NCBI GenBank assembly: GCA_030535795.1
Contig: JAUNRE010000014.1
Location: 1 to 35,599 of the forward strand
DNA: 35,599 bases
From: Akkermansia sp.
GTDB taxonomy: Bacteria > Verrucomicrobiota > Verrucomicrobiia > Verrucomicrobiales > Akkermansiaceae
Reading direction: 5' to 3'
In this document: one piece after another, positions 27,126-35,487 of the stretch
Layout of the letters: each line of letters begins with the position of its first letter
Numbering within the stretch: the first letter of the stretch is position 1
Notes under the pieces: generated by a model
What the model was told of the DNA's origin: nothing
The model's database searches: none
The model's input: only the letters and a program-made list of their open reading frames with translations
Translations under genes and position numbers: made by a program

Positions 27126-27788
27126 ATGAACATTGCACGCCTGAAATCCGAACCTGAGATTTTTTATTCCCTGCAAGGGGAGGGAGCCCGCGCCGGCAGC
27201 CCTGCCGTCTTTCTGCGCCTGGCGGGTTGCAACCTGCACTGCAGCTGGTGCGACACGCGCTACAGCTGGCTACCCGGCTGCGAGCTGTCCGAGCAGGATG
27301 TAGCGGCACGCCTGCTCAGCTACGGCTGCCCGGCCATCGTCATCACCGGCGGCGAGCCCCTGTTGCAAGCCCCTGCGCTGGAAAAGCTGCTGGCACTGCT
27401 GCCCGCGGATTTCCACATCGAGGTAGAGACGAACGGCACCCTGCCCCTCACCCCGGCCCTGGCTGCACGGGTAAACCAGTGGAATGTGTCGCCCAAGCTG
27501 GCTCACTCCGGCAACGCAGAGGCTGCTACCCTGCAACCGCAGGTGCTGGCAGCCTTCTGCGACACAGGGCGCGCATGGTTCAAGTTTGTGGTGCAGAGCG
27601 AGGAGGACTGGACGGCCATCGAGGCACTGCAACTGCCCCGCGAGCGCATCATCCTGATGCCCTGCGCCACCAACCGCACCGAGCTGAATGCCGCACGCCC
27701 CGTTGTGGCAGAGCTCTGCCTGCGCCACCGCGTACGTCTGGGCGACCGCCTGCACATCGTCCTTTGGAACGATGAAAAGGGCGTGTGA
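27126..27788 (+). CDS. queE: 7-carboxy-7-deazaguanine synthase
   Basis: QueE is a radical-SAM enzyme that turns 6-carboxy-tetrahydropterin into 7-carboxy-7-deazaguanine, the ring-forming step toward queuosine in tRNA. The cluster-binding Cys motif is C35-x3-C39-x2-C42 (CNLHCSWCDT), as is general for the radical-SAM superfamily. The family's FYSLQGEGARAG opening (residues about 13-24), TGGEPLLQ (SAM-binding GGE) and VETNG are all present. The 220-residue length is normal. The ATG at 27126 fits the family N-terminus. QueC, QueD and QueF genes are not nearby. It converges with the beta-barrel gene at a gap of only 4 nt, leaving no room for a terminator between them. Confidence 0.94.
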   Translation: MNIARLKSEPEIFYSLQGEGARAGSPAVFLRLAGCNLHCSWCDTRYSWLPGCELSEQDVAARLLSYGCPAIVITGGEPLLQAPALEKLLALLPADFHIEVETNGTLPLTPALAARVNQWNVSPKLAHSGNAEAATLQPQVLAAFCDTGRAWFKFVVQSEEDWTAIEALQLPRERIILMPCATNRTELNAARPVVAELCLRHRVRLGDRLHIVLWNDEKGV

Positions 27789-27792
27789 GCCA

Positions 27793-28422
27793 TCAGAACT
27801 GCCACCCCATACCAACGGAAATGATATGCTGCCCAAAGCTGCCGCCATGGCGGTGCTCATCGAAATCGGTCACAGCGTACTCATAACCCAGACTCAGGTA
27901 CAAGGTATCGCTTGGCATATACCTCAGCCCCACACCGCCGGAGCAGGTAAAACCGCCGCTGCTTGAATCATGCCTGAAATCCCCATAGGGCGTATGCAAC
28001 GTGGAATCGGCACTGCCCCAGGCATAACCGGCCTTGCCGCCTACATACAGCAGGACGCGCTCGCTGAGCTCGATATTGACATCATACCCCACTGTCACCG
28101 GCAGCATGAAGAGGTCCGTCTCGCTGCGGCCACTCCACTCATAGCGGCTCTTGCTGCCCCACATGGCCGCAACATTCAGGCTGAGGTGGTGGCGCACGGC
28201 TGATTCAGCATCGCTGTACAGGCTGAAGCTCAGGCGCGGGCCCCACATATCGGGCTCATCGCTGTGACGGGCAATGCCCCACAAGCCCTCGATTGCGTAC
28301 ACCGGCTGCATATCCCAGGGAGTCAGGGCACCGGTCTGGGGTGACGGCAACACATAAGGGGCGGCACAGGCTGCGCCGCTCAGCGCACCTGCCATCAGGA
28401 TTTGGGTGAATACGTGTTTCAT
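27793..28422 (-). CDS. Outer-membrane beta-barrel protein
   Basis: The 209-residue protein has a signal peptide (KHVFTQILMAGALSGAACA, cut before APYV), then alternating hydrophobic strands and glycine/tyrosine-rich turns (HLSLNVAAMWGS; VGYDVNIELSERVLLYVGGKAGYAW; LYLSLGYEYAV). It ends in a strand with a C-terminal Phe (ISVGMGWQF), the signature for BAM-mediated insertion. This fits the eight-stranded OmpA/OmpW-like porin-family barrels. The ligand is unknown. The promoter 10 nt upstream of the ATG implies an almost leaderless mRNA. It converges with queE, with their stop codons 4 nt apart. Confidence 0.85.
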   Translation of the reverse strand: MKHVFTQILMAGALSGAACAAPYVLPSPQTGALTPWDMQPVYAIEGLWGIARHSDEPDMWGPRLSFSLYSDAESAVRHHLSLNVAAMWGSKSRYEWSGRSETDLFMLPVTVGYDVNIELSERVLLYVGGKAGYAWGSADSTLHTPYGDFRHDSSSGGFTCSGGVGLRYMPSDTLYLSLGYEYAVTDFDEHRHGGSFGQHIISVGMGWQF

Positions 28423-28431
28423 GCACCCCCA

Positions 28432-28460
28432 GCTATAGCACGCCGAGCCGCCCGAATCAA
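28432..28460 (-). promoter_or_regulatory. Putative promoter of the beta-barrel gene
   Basis: On the minus strand TTGATT (28455-28460) and TATAGC (28432-28437) are exactly 17 nt apart. Only TGGGGGTGC separates the -10 box from the ATG at 28422, so the 5' leader would be at most a few bases. Confidence 0.55.
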
Positions 28461-28499
28461 GGTGTTACCCGTCCGATTCTACAATTATTAGCCGCAAGA

Positions 28500-28756
28500 G
28501 GAAGGGCAGGTTTGAGTTTCAAATTTCGAATTTCGAGCTGGAAGTTCGGCGGGCTTTCGCCCGCAGGGTATGAGTTGCTTAGTCCACCGTTCACGCCCCG
28601 CGCTTCAAGCGCGGGAGCGTCACCGCTGCTAAGCTCTGCCACCCTTGCGCCGCCAGGCGCGGAGCGGCAGCTAAGGCTCTTGCTATGCTTATACTGCGTG
28701 CGTCAGCGCGCCTAGACATTACTTTGTCAATTGTAAATTGTAGATTGTAAATTAAG
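28500..28756. repeat. Dispersed intergenic repeat, hairpin cluster
   Basis: This fills most of the 364-base gap between the beta-barrel and FAD-protein genes. It holds GCGGGC-TTTC-GCCCGC (about 28550-28565, matching about 161-176 in the element at 130-284), CCCGCGC-TTCAA-GCGCGGG (about 28597-28615) and GCGCC-GCCA-GGCGC (about 28648-28661). An AT-rich motif ATTGTAAATTGTAGATTGT at about 28729-28747 recurs at 10631 and at the window end. No gene is supported. Confidence 0.55.
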
Positions 28757-28786
28757 CTCGACAATGATGCCAACGCATAACAGATA

Positions 28787-30364
28787 TCACCCCTGCATGC
28801 CATGCACGGCCTCGGCGCAGCGGCGACCATCGAGCGCGGCGGAAACAATACCGCCGGCATAGCCTGCGCCCTCGCCACAGGGGAAAAGCCCCGGCAGGTC
28901 AATATGCTGTAGCGTGGTGGAATCGCGCGGTATGCGCAGCGGTGAGCTGGTGCGCGTCTCGCAGCCAATCAGCAGCGCATCCTCGCCCGCAAAGCCACGC
29001 AGCTTGCGGTTGAAGAACTGCAATCCTTCCTTCATGCGGCGGCTCACAAAATCCGGCAGCAGGGCATTGAGGTCATAGCGAGTCAGCCCGGGCTCGTAGC
29101 TACCCTGCGGCAGCGTGGACGATACGCGGCCTGCCAGGAAATCCACCACGCGCTGAGCGGGTGCCTTCTGCCGGCCACCACCGGCCAGTGCTGTAGCCTG
29201 CTCCAACTGTTTCTGCCAGGCCAAGCCGGCCAATACGCCGTGCTCGGCAGCGCAGGCGGCGGTATCCTCCGGCTTCACCGTCACCACAAAGCCTGAGTTA
29301 GCCCACTGTGAATCGCGGGCAGAAAGCGACATGCCATTCACTACCACCTCGTCATTCTCGGTCGCGGCGGGTACGATATACCCGCCCGGGCACATACAGA
29401 AGGAATGCACGCCTCGGTCATCGATATTGGTGGCCAGTGTATAGCGAGCGGCGGGCAACCCCTCCGGGCGTGACTGCCCCGGGCGCAGGTGGTATTGAGC
29501 GGCATCGATGAGCGCCTGCGGATGCTCAATGCGTACGCCCACGGCAAATGTTTTCTGCTCCAGAGTGAGCCCCTCGGCCTGCAACATGCGGTACACATCG
29601 CGCGCGCTGTGGCCGGTAGCCAGAATGACGGCATGAGCCTCCCACTCCCGCCCATCGGCGGTGGTGACACCACGCAGGCGCTTACCATCCGCCGAGCGCA
29701 GCAGGCCATTCACCCGCGTGCAGAAGTGCACTTCGCCCCCGGCATTGATGATGCTGTGACGCATGGCCTCAATGATAGCCGGCAGCTTATCGGACCCCAA
29801 GTGCGGTTGGGCATCCGTCAGAATATCGGGCGAGGCACCGTGTGCCACAAAGGTCTCGTACACCTCCATGACCGGCCCGCGCTTCGTGGCACGGGTAAAG
29901 AGCTTGCCATCCGAAAACGTACCGGCACCACCCTCGCCAAAACAATAGTTGGAGTCCTCCACCACATACTCACCCGCATGCACGGGCGCCAGGTCGAGGC
30001 TGCGGGCAAACACATCCTTGCCGCGCTCCAGCACAATGGGGCGCATGCCCAGCTCCAGACACCGCAGCGCCGCAAATAACCCACCGGGACCACTGCCCAC
30101 GATAATCACACGCCTCGCATGGGCCGGCAGCGGGGCGTATTCCCTGCGCGGCAGCTCTACCGGCGGCAGCTCCTCATCCACCCCCACCAGCAGGCGCAAC
30201 TGCTTACAGATGGGACGGCGGCGGGCGTCGATACTATCCTTGAGCAAACGCATGGAAAGCACGCGGTGCGGCGAAATGCCCAGTTGCTGCGCTACGGCCT
30301 TGCGGCGAGCATCCTCGCGCAGCGCCTTGCGCAGCGGCAGGTGTATGTCCAGCTCCGTTATCAT
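28787..30364 (-). CDS. FAD-dependent dehydrogenase of the COG2509 family
   Basis: The 525-residue protein begins with a small basic domain (about 1-65; QQLGISPHRVLSMRLLKDSIDARR) that is characteristic of COG2509 uncharacterised FAD-dependent dehydrogenases. An FAD-binding Rossmann fold follows, with GSGPGG at 90-95 and a Glu ending the second strand (VLERG). NYCFGEGGAGTFSDGKL and GHSARDVYRML are family marks, and near the end LFPCGEGAGYAGGIVSAALDG binds FAD. The reaction is not established for this family. Its ATG overlaps the cysE stop by four bases (ATGA), so translation is coupled. It is the last gene of the polyprenyl synthase-cysE run, with no clear terminator after it except the repeat cluster. 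Family call firm; function open. Confidence 0.9.
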   Translation of the reverse strand: MITELDIHLPLRKALREDARRKAVAQQLGISPHRVLSMRLLKDSIDARRRPICKQLRLLVGVDEELPPVELPRREYAPLPAHARRVIIVGSGPGGLFAALRCLELGMRPIVLERGKDVFARSLDLAPVHAGEYVVEDSNYCFGEGGAGTFSDGKLFTRATKRGPVMEVYETFVAHGASPDILTDAQPHLGSDKLPAIIEAMRHSIINAGGEVHFCTRVNGLLRSADGKRLRGVTTADGREWEAHAVILATGHSARDVYRMLQAEGLTLEQKTFAVGVRIEHPQALIDAAQYHLRPGQSRPEGLPAARYTLATNIDDRGVHSFCMCPGGYIVPAATENDEVVVNGMSLSARDSQWANSGFVVTVKPEDTAACAAEHGVLAGLAWQKQLEQATALAGGGRQKAPAQRVVDFLAGRVSSTLPQGSYEPGLTRYDLNALLPDFVSRRMKEGLQFFNRKLRGFAGEDALLIGCETRTSSPLRIPRDSTTLQHIDLPGLFPCGEGAGYAGGIVSAALDGRRCAEAVHGMQG

Positions 30365-31191
30365 GACTCGTTATCAATACACTGCCTCATGCCCAGAGCG
30401 GGAGTGTCGCAGCAGGCGGTATCGGTGGCAACTGTCACCGCCGGCACGCCGGCCACGGTGGTATGCCCGGCAACATCGTTCAGTACTACGGACGAGGCCG
30501 CAATCTTGGCACACTCACCAATCTCCACCCTGCCCAGCACCTTGGCACCGGCACCTATCAGCACACCGCTGCGCACAATCGGGTGGCGGGCACCGCCCTT
30601 CTCCTTACCCGTGCCGCCCAGAGTAACCTCGTGGAGCATGGAAACATTGTTCTCGATAATGGCTGTTTCGCCCACCACGAAGCCTGTACCGTGGTCCAGC
30701 AGGATACCGCAGCCTATCTGTGCCGCCGGGTGGATATCCACCCCGAATACCTCGCTGCTGACGCTCTGGAAAAGCAGTGCCAGCAAGTGGCGCCCCTCCT
30801 TCCACAGAATATGCGCCACGCGGTATGTAGCCAACGCATGAAACCCCTTGAAGAACAGCAGCGGCTCCAGCACATTGTGACACGCGGCATCGCGCTCCAC
30901 CACAGCCTGCAAATCCGCCGCCATGCAGTCCACCACCATGGGGTTTCCCTTCAGCAGCGTGCGAATGAGCGGCTCAAGCTCATCGCGGTTCATATCCCGC
31001 CGCGACAACTTGCGCGCCAGACGCACTGCCACGGCATTGCCCAGCGAGGTGCGGCTCAGCACCACGTCATCAAGCATCCCCAGCAGCTTGGGCTCACCTT
31101 CCGCGGCTTTCTCGGCGGCAGCACATACATCGCGCCACACGGCATCGGCCAGCCCGCTCTGCGCAGGTACCATCTTTTCGGGCCTTATCAT
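30361..31191 (-). CDS. cysE: Serine O-acetyltransferase
   Basis: CysE makes O-acetylserine from serine and acetyl-CoA, the first committed step to cysteine. The 276-residue protein has the helical N-terminal SATase domain (about 15-140; PLLFFKGFHALATYRVAH) and a C-terminal left-handed beta-helix of hexapeptide repeats. The DHGTGFVVGETA and SMLHEVTLGG segments carry the catalytic Asp and His. I chose the ATG at 31191 because AGGGAG lies 6 nt upstream; ATG at 31206 and TTG at 31209 are in-frame alternatives near the preceding stop. The C-terminus ends QCIDNES rather than in Ile, so docking into cysteine synthase by the usual C-terminal Ile may be weak. No cysK is in the window. Confidence 0.93.
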   Translation of the reverse strand: MIRPEKMVPAQSGLADAVWRDVCAAAEKAAEGEPKLLGMLDDVVLSRTSLGNAVAVRLARKLSRRDMNRDELEPLIRTLLKGNPMVVDCMAADLQAVVERDAACHNVLEPLLFFKGFHALATYRVAHILWKEGRHLLALLFQSVSSEVFGVDIHPAAQIGCGILLDHGTGFVVGETAIIENNVSMLHEVTLGGTGKEKGGARHPIVRSGVLIGAGAKVLGRVEIGECAKIAASSVVLNDVAGHTTVAGVPAVTVATDTACCDTPALGMRQCIDNES

Positions 31192-31209
31192 ACCTTGCTC
31201 CCTCATCAA

Positions 31210-32217
31210 TCAGCCGCAACAGTCACGCAGCATTTCATCCAAGCGATAGGTCATCTCAGCCAGTGCCTTGCGTGCCGGGGTATCAGGCAGCAACCACAGC
31301 ACTTCGCGCGCTTCCTCGTTGCGAGCCAACCCTTCATCCACCGAGAGCTTAATCGCCTCGCTGAAAGCATCCGTGTGCCGCAACGCCGAGTAATCAATCT
31401 CCTCATGGCGCTCGATGGCACCGCGCACAAAATCCGCCACATCCTCGCTGCTGGACTCCATCAGGAAGAAAATCGGCAGTGTCAGTTTGCCCTTTTCGGC
31501 ATCAGTGCCCAGGGTCTTGCCGGCGCTCTCATCGGTACCGGTCAGATCCAGGCAATCATCATAAATCTGGTATGAAATCCCCAGCAGAGTGCCCATGCGG
31601 TTCAGGTGTTCCACCATCTCGTCATCCAACCCCTGCAAGTATGCTGCCCCGCTCATGGCTACTGCAAAAAGCGTGGCTGTCTTCTTGCGGATGACCTCAT
31701 AGTACTCCGCGCGGCTCATATCCATATCCCACAGGCGGGTGGACTGCTCCACCTCACCCTGGCACAGGTCGCGCATGGCCACAGCCATCTTGCGGCAGAA
31801 CTTGCTGCCGCCTATCTCGGTACCCATCACGATAGCCTGAGCCAGCATCGTATCACCCAGCAGCACGGCAAGCTCATTGCCCCACAGCGAGTTGGGTGTC
31901 GGCTGGTCGCGGCGGGTGTCGGCTTTATCCAGCACATCATCGTGTATGAGCGAGGCCATGTGAATCATCTCCAGCAGCGCCGCGAAGGTGATATGCTCAT
32001 TGCGGATACCGCCCGTGGCCGCAGCTGTCAGCAACACCAGCCCGGGTCGCAGCATCTTGCCCTGCCCGCGGCACACCTGGCGCATGTAATCCCTCACATA
32101 CGGCTCAAAATCCTCCGTTTGTCTCGCAATTTCATCGCGCACCTTCTGAAGCTCCTGCTGGACAAGCTTCAGATGTGCTTTTTTGTTGCGAAGTTTGCTG
32201 AAAAACGGTAAACTCAT
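31210..32217 (-). CDS. Long-chain polyprenyl diphosphate synthase
   Basis: The 335-residue enzyme extends allylic diphosphates with isopentenyl diphosphate. The first Asp-rich motif is D93-D94-V-L-D97 (LIHDDVLDKAD) and the second D220-D221-C-L-D224; GKMLRPGLVLL at about 53-63 and the QGEVEQ segment also fit. The residue five before the first motif is small (A88), which favours long products, such as the octaprenyl-class side chain of menaquinone. The ATG at 32217 gives the family's usual length; the frame runs open to 32325 through sequence resembling a Tn5 mosaic end, reading LSLIHIS, which I exclude. CAGG six or so nt before the ATG is a weak ribosome site. cysE follows almost directly. Confidence 0.92.
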   Translation of the reverse strand: MSLPFFSKLRNKKAHLKLVQQELQKVRDEIARQTEDFEPYVRDYMRQVCRGQGKMLRPGLVLLTAAATGGIRNEHITFAALLEMIHMASLIHDDVLDKADTRRDQPTPNSLWGNELAVLLGDTMLAQAIVMGTEIGGSKFCRKMAVAMRDLCQGEVEQSTRLWDMDMSRAEYYEVIRKKTATLFAVAMSGAAYLQGLDDEMVEHLNRMGTLLGISYQIYDDCLDLTGTDESAGKTLGTDAEKGKLTLPIFFLMESSSEDVADFVRGAIERHEEIDYSALRHTDAFSEAIKLSVDEGLARNEEAREVLWLLPDTPARKALAEMTYRLDEMLRDCCG

Positions 32218-32225
32218 AGTGCCTG

Positions 32226-32244
32226 AAATGTGTATAAGAGAGAG
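32226..32244. other. 19-bp match (17/19) to the Tn5 mosaic end
   Basis: The plus strand differs from the mosaic end AGATGTGTATAAGAGACAG at two positions only (second base A, seventeenth base G). The reverse strand reads LSLIHIS in the polyprenyl synthase upstream frame. Adaptor sequence beyond the 19 bp is not seen. It may be chance or a sequencing/assembly trace. Confidence 0.5.
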
Positions 32245-32278
32245 GGCGCACAGCGGTGCTTTTGCGTTGCGCGCGGGG

Positions 32279-32307
32279 AGTTTAGCAGAATTTGCCCGCA
32301 TTTGCAA
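32279..32307 (-). promoter_or_regulatory. Possible promoter of the polyprenyl synthase-cysE run
   Basis: On the minus strand TTGCAA (32302-32307) and TAAACT (32279-32284) are 17 nt apart, each matching consensus at four of six positions. The leader would be about 55 nt and would contain the mosaic-end-like site. Confidence 0.4.
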
Positions 32308-32379
32308 CTCAAATTTCATCAGCATACTCTATTTATCGTTCAAAACTAGCAACATAGCCGTGGGCGGACACAGTGAGCA

Positions 32380-35300
32380 TCAGCTGCCCGACTGTCGTTG
32401 CGTGTGTCGCCACTTGGCAACAAGGTAATAACAGAAAGGAATGAAAAGAATGCCGACAAGGGTGGCAATGCTCATTCCGCCAATGACGGTAATACCGATG
32501 GAGCGTCGCGCCTCAGCTCCCGGGCCGGTGGCAAGAGCCAGGGGGACACAGCCCAGGATGAAAGCAAAGCCGGTCATGAGGATAGGACGCAGGCGAGCCT
32601 CCGCCCCCGCCAGGGTGGCTTGGAACAGGGGCATGCCTTCGCTCAGGCGATCCTGCGCGAACTCCACCACGAGAATGGCATTCTTGGCCGCCAGGCCAAT
32701 GAGCATGATAAGTCCTATCTGGGCATATAAATCCAGCTGCTGACCGCTAAGCCACAAAGTGCCAAGTGCCCCCAGTATTGCCACGGGCACCGAGAGCAGG
32801 ATGGAAAGCGGCAGTGCCCAGCTCTCGTACAATGCCGCCAGCAGCAAATACGCAAACACACCCGAAATAGCAAAGATACCGACCAGACTCACCCCCTGCG
32901 CTGCCTTCTTCTGCTGGTAGCTCATGCCGGAATAAGAGTAGCCCATATCTCCGGGCATGGTGCGGGCAAATGTGTCCTCGAGCGCACTCATGACCTGAGC
33001 TGAGGTATAACCCGGTGCAGCCACGACATTGAGCATGGCGGCAGTATACATATTCTGCCGCATGATATACTGCGAGCCGTAAGTAAAGCGCACATCAACC
33101 AGGGCATCCAGCGGCACCATGCTTCCGCCGGCACCGGGCAGGTAGAACTCCTGCAACTGCTCCACTCGCATACGAGCATCGGCTTCGGCCTGCATATACA
33201 CCGGGTATTGATAACCATAGATGTTGAAGTAATTGATGAAGGAACTACCCAGGAATGTTTGCAAGGTATCGTAGGCAGCAGAAAGTTCCACGCCTTGAGA
33301 AAGTGCCTTTTCGGTATTGAGAGTGATGAGGTACTGGGGTGCATCTGCCGCCTGGAAGTTCTGCACGGCAGCTATCTCCGGCCGCTCCGCCAAAGCACGC
33401 GTGAAGAACGAGGCCTGCTGAGCCAGATACGCTGAGCCCCGGCCGGCACGATCCTCCAGCATGAAGGTGACATCCGACGTAGCACCCACCCCCGGAATGG
33501 GCGGCGGCAGAATGGCTGTGCCGATACCGCCGGTATCCATGGCATTGAGCTGAGCACGTAACTCTGCCGCAAGGGCAGCGGCATGCTGTGTTTTGGGGTC
33601 GCGCTTTGCCCAATCCTGCAATGTAATAAAGAAAAATGCATTATTCGGGCTCTGCACACCGGTGAGCAAGTTGAAGCCATTGACCATCACGACCCCTCGC
33701 ACGGCAGGCTGGCGCCCCAGCAGCTTCACAATCTGCTCGGTACCCTGTTCCGTAACCCCCAGTGAACTACCCAGCGGCATCTGAAGTGAGCCGTACAGGT
33801 AGCCCTCATCCTCATCGGGCAGGAACCCGCCCGGTACTCGCTCCGACACCGGGTACAGGCAGGCAGCCACCAGTACCAGCACCAGCCCCGTGAGTACCCC
33901 ACGCCGTATCAACCGCCCCGACACACGCGCATAGCCTCCGCGTGCACGCTCTACAGAGCGGTTGAAGAGCCGCGCCAGGCGCCCCTTGGCACCGCTGCCG
34001 CGCCGCAGCAGCAGCGCACACAACGCCGGGCTGAGACTCAGTGCACAGAAGGCAGACAACAATATCGACACGCCAATCGTTACCGAAAACTGCGCAAACA
34101 ACAGCCCCGTGATGCCGGGCAACAACATGCAGGGAAAAAACACCGCTGCCAGCACCAGAGCCGTCGTCATCACCGGCCCGGCCACCTCGCGCATGGCTGC
34201 CTGAGTAGCTGCCACCGGCGCCTCCCCGGCTTCCAGATGCGTCTGCACGGCTTCCACCACCACAATGGCGTCATCCACTACCAGGCCAATGGCCAGCACC
34301 AGCCCCATGAGGCAAATGGTATTCACCTCCATACCAAAAAGCGGAAAAAAGAGGAAGGTACCCACCACGCTCACCGGCACCGCCGTAAGCGGTATGAGTG
34401 TGGCACGCCACCCCTGCAAAAACACAAATACCACCAGCGCCACCAGCAGCAACGCCAGCACCAGTGTGTACAGTATCTCCTCAATACCCAACTTGACACT
34501 TTCCGTGGTATTGAGAGCCTGTTGCAGCTGCAAGCCGGGAGCAAGCGTCAGCCCTGCCAGTGTGCTCTCCACAGCCTTCACCGTCTGCAAGGCATTGCTG
34601 CCGGGGCTCTGCGACACGGCTATGATGGCACAGGCCTGCCCGTTGTAAGAGGAGCTCATGTTGTACGTTTCACTTCCTAACTCCACGCGAGCCACATCTT
34701 TCAGGCGCACGATGGCATCGGCATCCGCCCGCAGGATGATGTTTTCAAACTCCTGCACCGTGCGCAAACGCCCCTGAGTCCGCACGGTGTATGTCGTTTT
34801 CTGGCCGGGTAAGGCAGGTTCAGCCCCCACCTTCCCCACAGGGTGCACAGAGTTCTGAGCCTGCACTGCAGCCTGCACCTGCTGCACGGTGAGCCCCAGC
34901 GCAGCCATCTGCTGCGGTTTGAGCCATATCCGCATGGCATACTCACCCGCGCCGAATACCTGCACATTGCCCACACCCGGCGTGCGCAGCAACGGATTCA
35001 CAAAATTGATGTAGGCATAGTTGCTCAGCCAACGTGCATCATACTCGCCGCCCGGCGCCCGCAACACATACAACAACATGGGCGGCCCGCTGAGTGTGCG
35101 CATCGTCACCCCCAACTGCTGCACTTCGGCCGGCAGCGCAGCCGTGCTCTGAGCATAGCGCAGGTAGGCCAGCACCTGGTCCATGTCGGCACTTGTTCCC
35201 ACGTCGAAGAGAATGCTCAGGCTCATCGCGCCCTCATTGGTGCTTGTGCTTGTCATGTACTCCATGCCTGCCACGCCGCTCATCTGCTGCTCGATAGGGG

Positions 35301-35487
35301 CTGCCACCGAATCCACCACCGTGGCGCAATCCGCCCCAGGGTAGCTTGTATTGATACTGACTTCCGGCGGCACAATATCAGGATATTGTGCCACCGGCAG
35401 GCTCAAGGCCGTTATCAATCCGCCCAGCACCAGCATGAGCGCCACGCAGATTGCCACCACAGGACGGCGTATGAAGAAATTGTACAT
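32380..35487 (-). CDS. RND multidrug efflux permease (HAE1/AcrB type)
   Basis: The 1035-residue inner-membrane pump matches the AcrB/MexB family, which exports drugs and detergents by proton antiport, working with a periplasmic adaptor and outer-membrane channel. The N-terminal MYNFFIRRPVVA, the QYPDIVPPEVSI strand, the proton-relay pair D405-D406 (GLVVDDAIVVVE), and the relay lysine K935 (GLAAKNAILVVEFAQ) are present, with twelve helices in the usual halves. I chose the ATG at 35487 for the family N-terminus; GTG at 35508, with GGAG 5 nt upstream, would add seven residues. No adaptor or channel gene lies downstream; the 90 or so bases upstream hold no gene, so partners are outside the window or elsewhere. 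Downstream is a 162-nt gap without an obvious terminator. Confidence 0.95.
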   Translation of the reverse strand: MYNFFIRRPVVAICVALMLVLGGLITALSLPVAQYPDIVPPEVSINTSYPGADCATVVDSVAAPIEQQMSGVAGMEYMTSTSTNEGAMSLSILFDVGTSADMDQVLAYLRYAQSTAALPAEVQQLGVTMRTLSGPPMLLYVLRAPGGEYDARWLSNYAYINFVNPLLRTPGVGNVQVFGAGEYAMRIWLKPQQMAALGLTVQQVQAAVQAQNSVHPVGKVGAEPALPGQKTTYTVRTQGRLRTVQEFENIILRADADAIVRLKDVARVELGSETYNMSSSYNGQACAIIAVSQSPGSNALQTVKAVESTLAGLTLAPGLQLQQALNTTESVKLGIEEILYTLVLALLLVALVVFVFLQGWRATLIPLTAVPVSVVGTFLFFPLFGMEVNTICLMGLVLAIGLVVDDAIVVVEAVQTHLEAGEAPVAATQAAMREVAGPVMTTALVLAAVFFPCMLLPGITGLLFAQFSVTIGVSILLSAFCALSLSPALCALLLRRGSGAKGRLARLFNRSVERARGGYARVSGRLIRRGVLTGLVLVLVAACLYPVSERVPGGFLPDEDEGYLYGSLQMPLGSSLGVTEQGTEQIVKLLGRQPAVRGVVMVNGFNLLTGVQSPNNAFFFITLQDWAKRDPKTQHAAALAAELRAQLNAMDTGGIGTAILPPPIPGVGATSDVTFMLEDRAGRGSAYLAQQASFFTRALAERPEIAAVQNFQAADAPQYLITLNTEKALSQGVELSAAYDTLQTFLGSSFINYFNIYGYQYPVYMQAEADARMRVEQLQEFYLPGAGGSMVPLDALVDVRFTYGSQYIMRQNMYTAAMLNVVAAPGYTSAQVMSALEDTFARTMPGDMGYSYSGMSYQQKKAAQGVSLVGIFAISGVFAYLLLAALYESWALPLSILLSVPVAILGALGTLWLSGQQLDLYAQIGLIMLIGLAAKNAILVVEFAQDRLSEGMPLFQATLAGAEARLRPILMTGFAFILGCVPLALATGPGAEARRSIGITVIGGMSIATLVGILFIPFCYYLVAKWRHTQRQSGS

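Noticed and set aside
32218..32325. N-terminal extension of the polyprenyl synthase
   Set aside because: The extra residues include LSLIHIS from the mosaic-end-like site and run through a candidate promoter. The family N-terminus fits the ATG at 32217.
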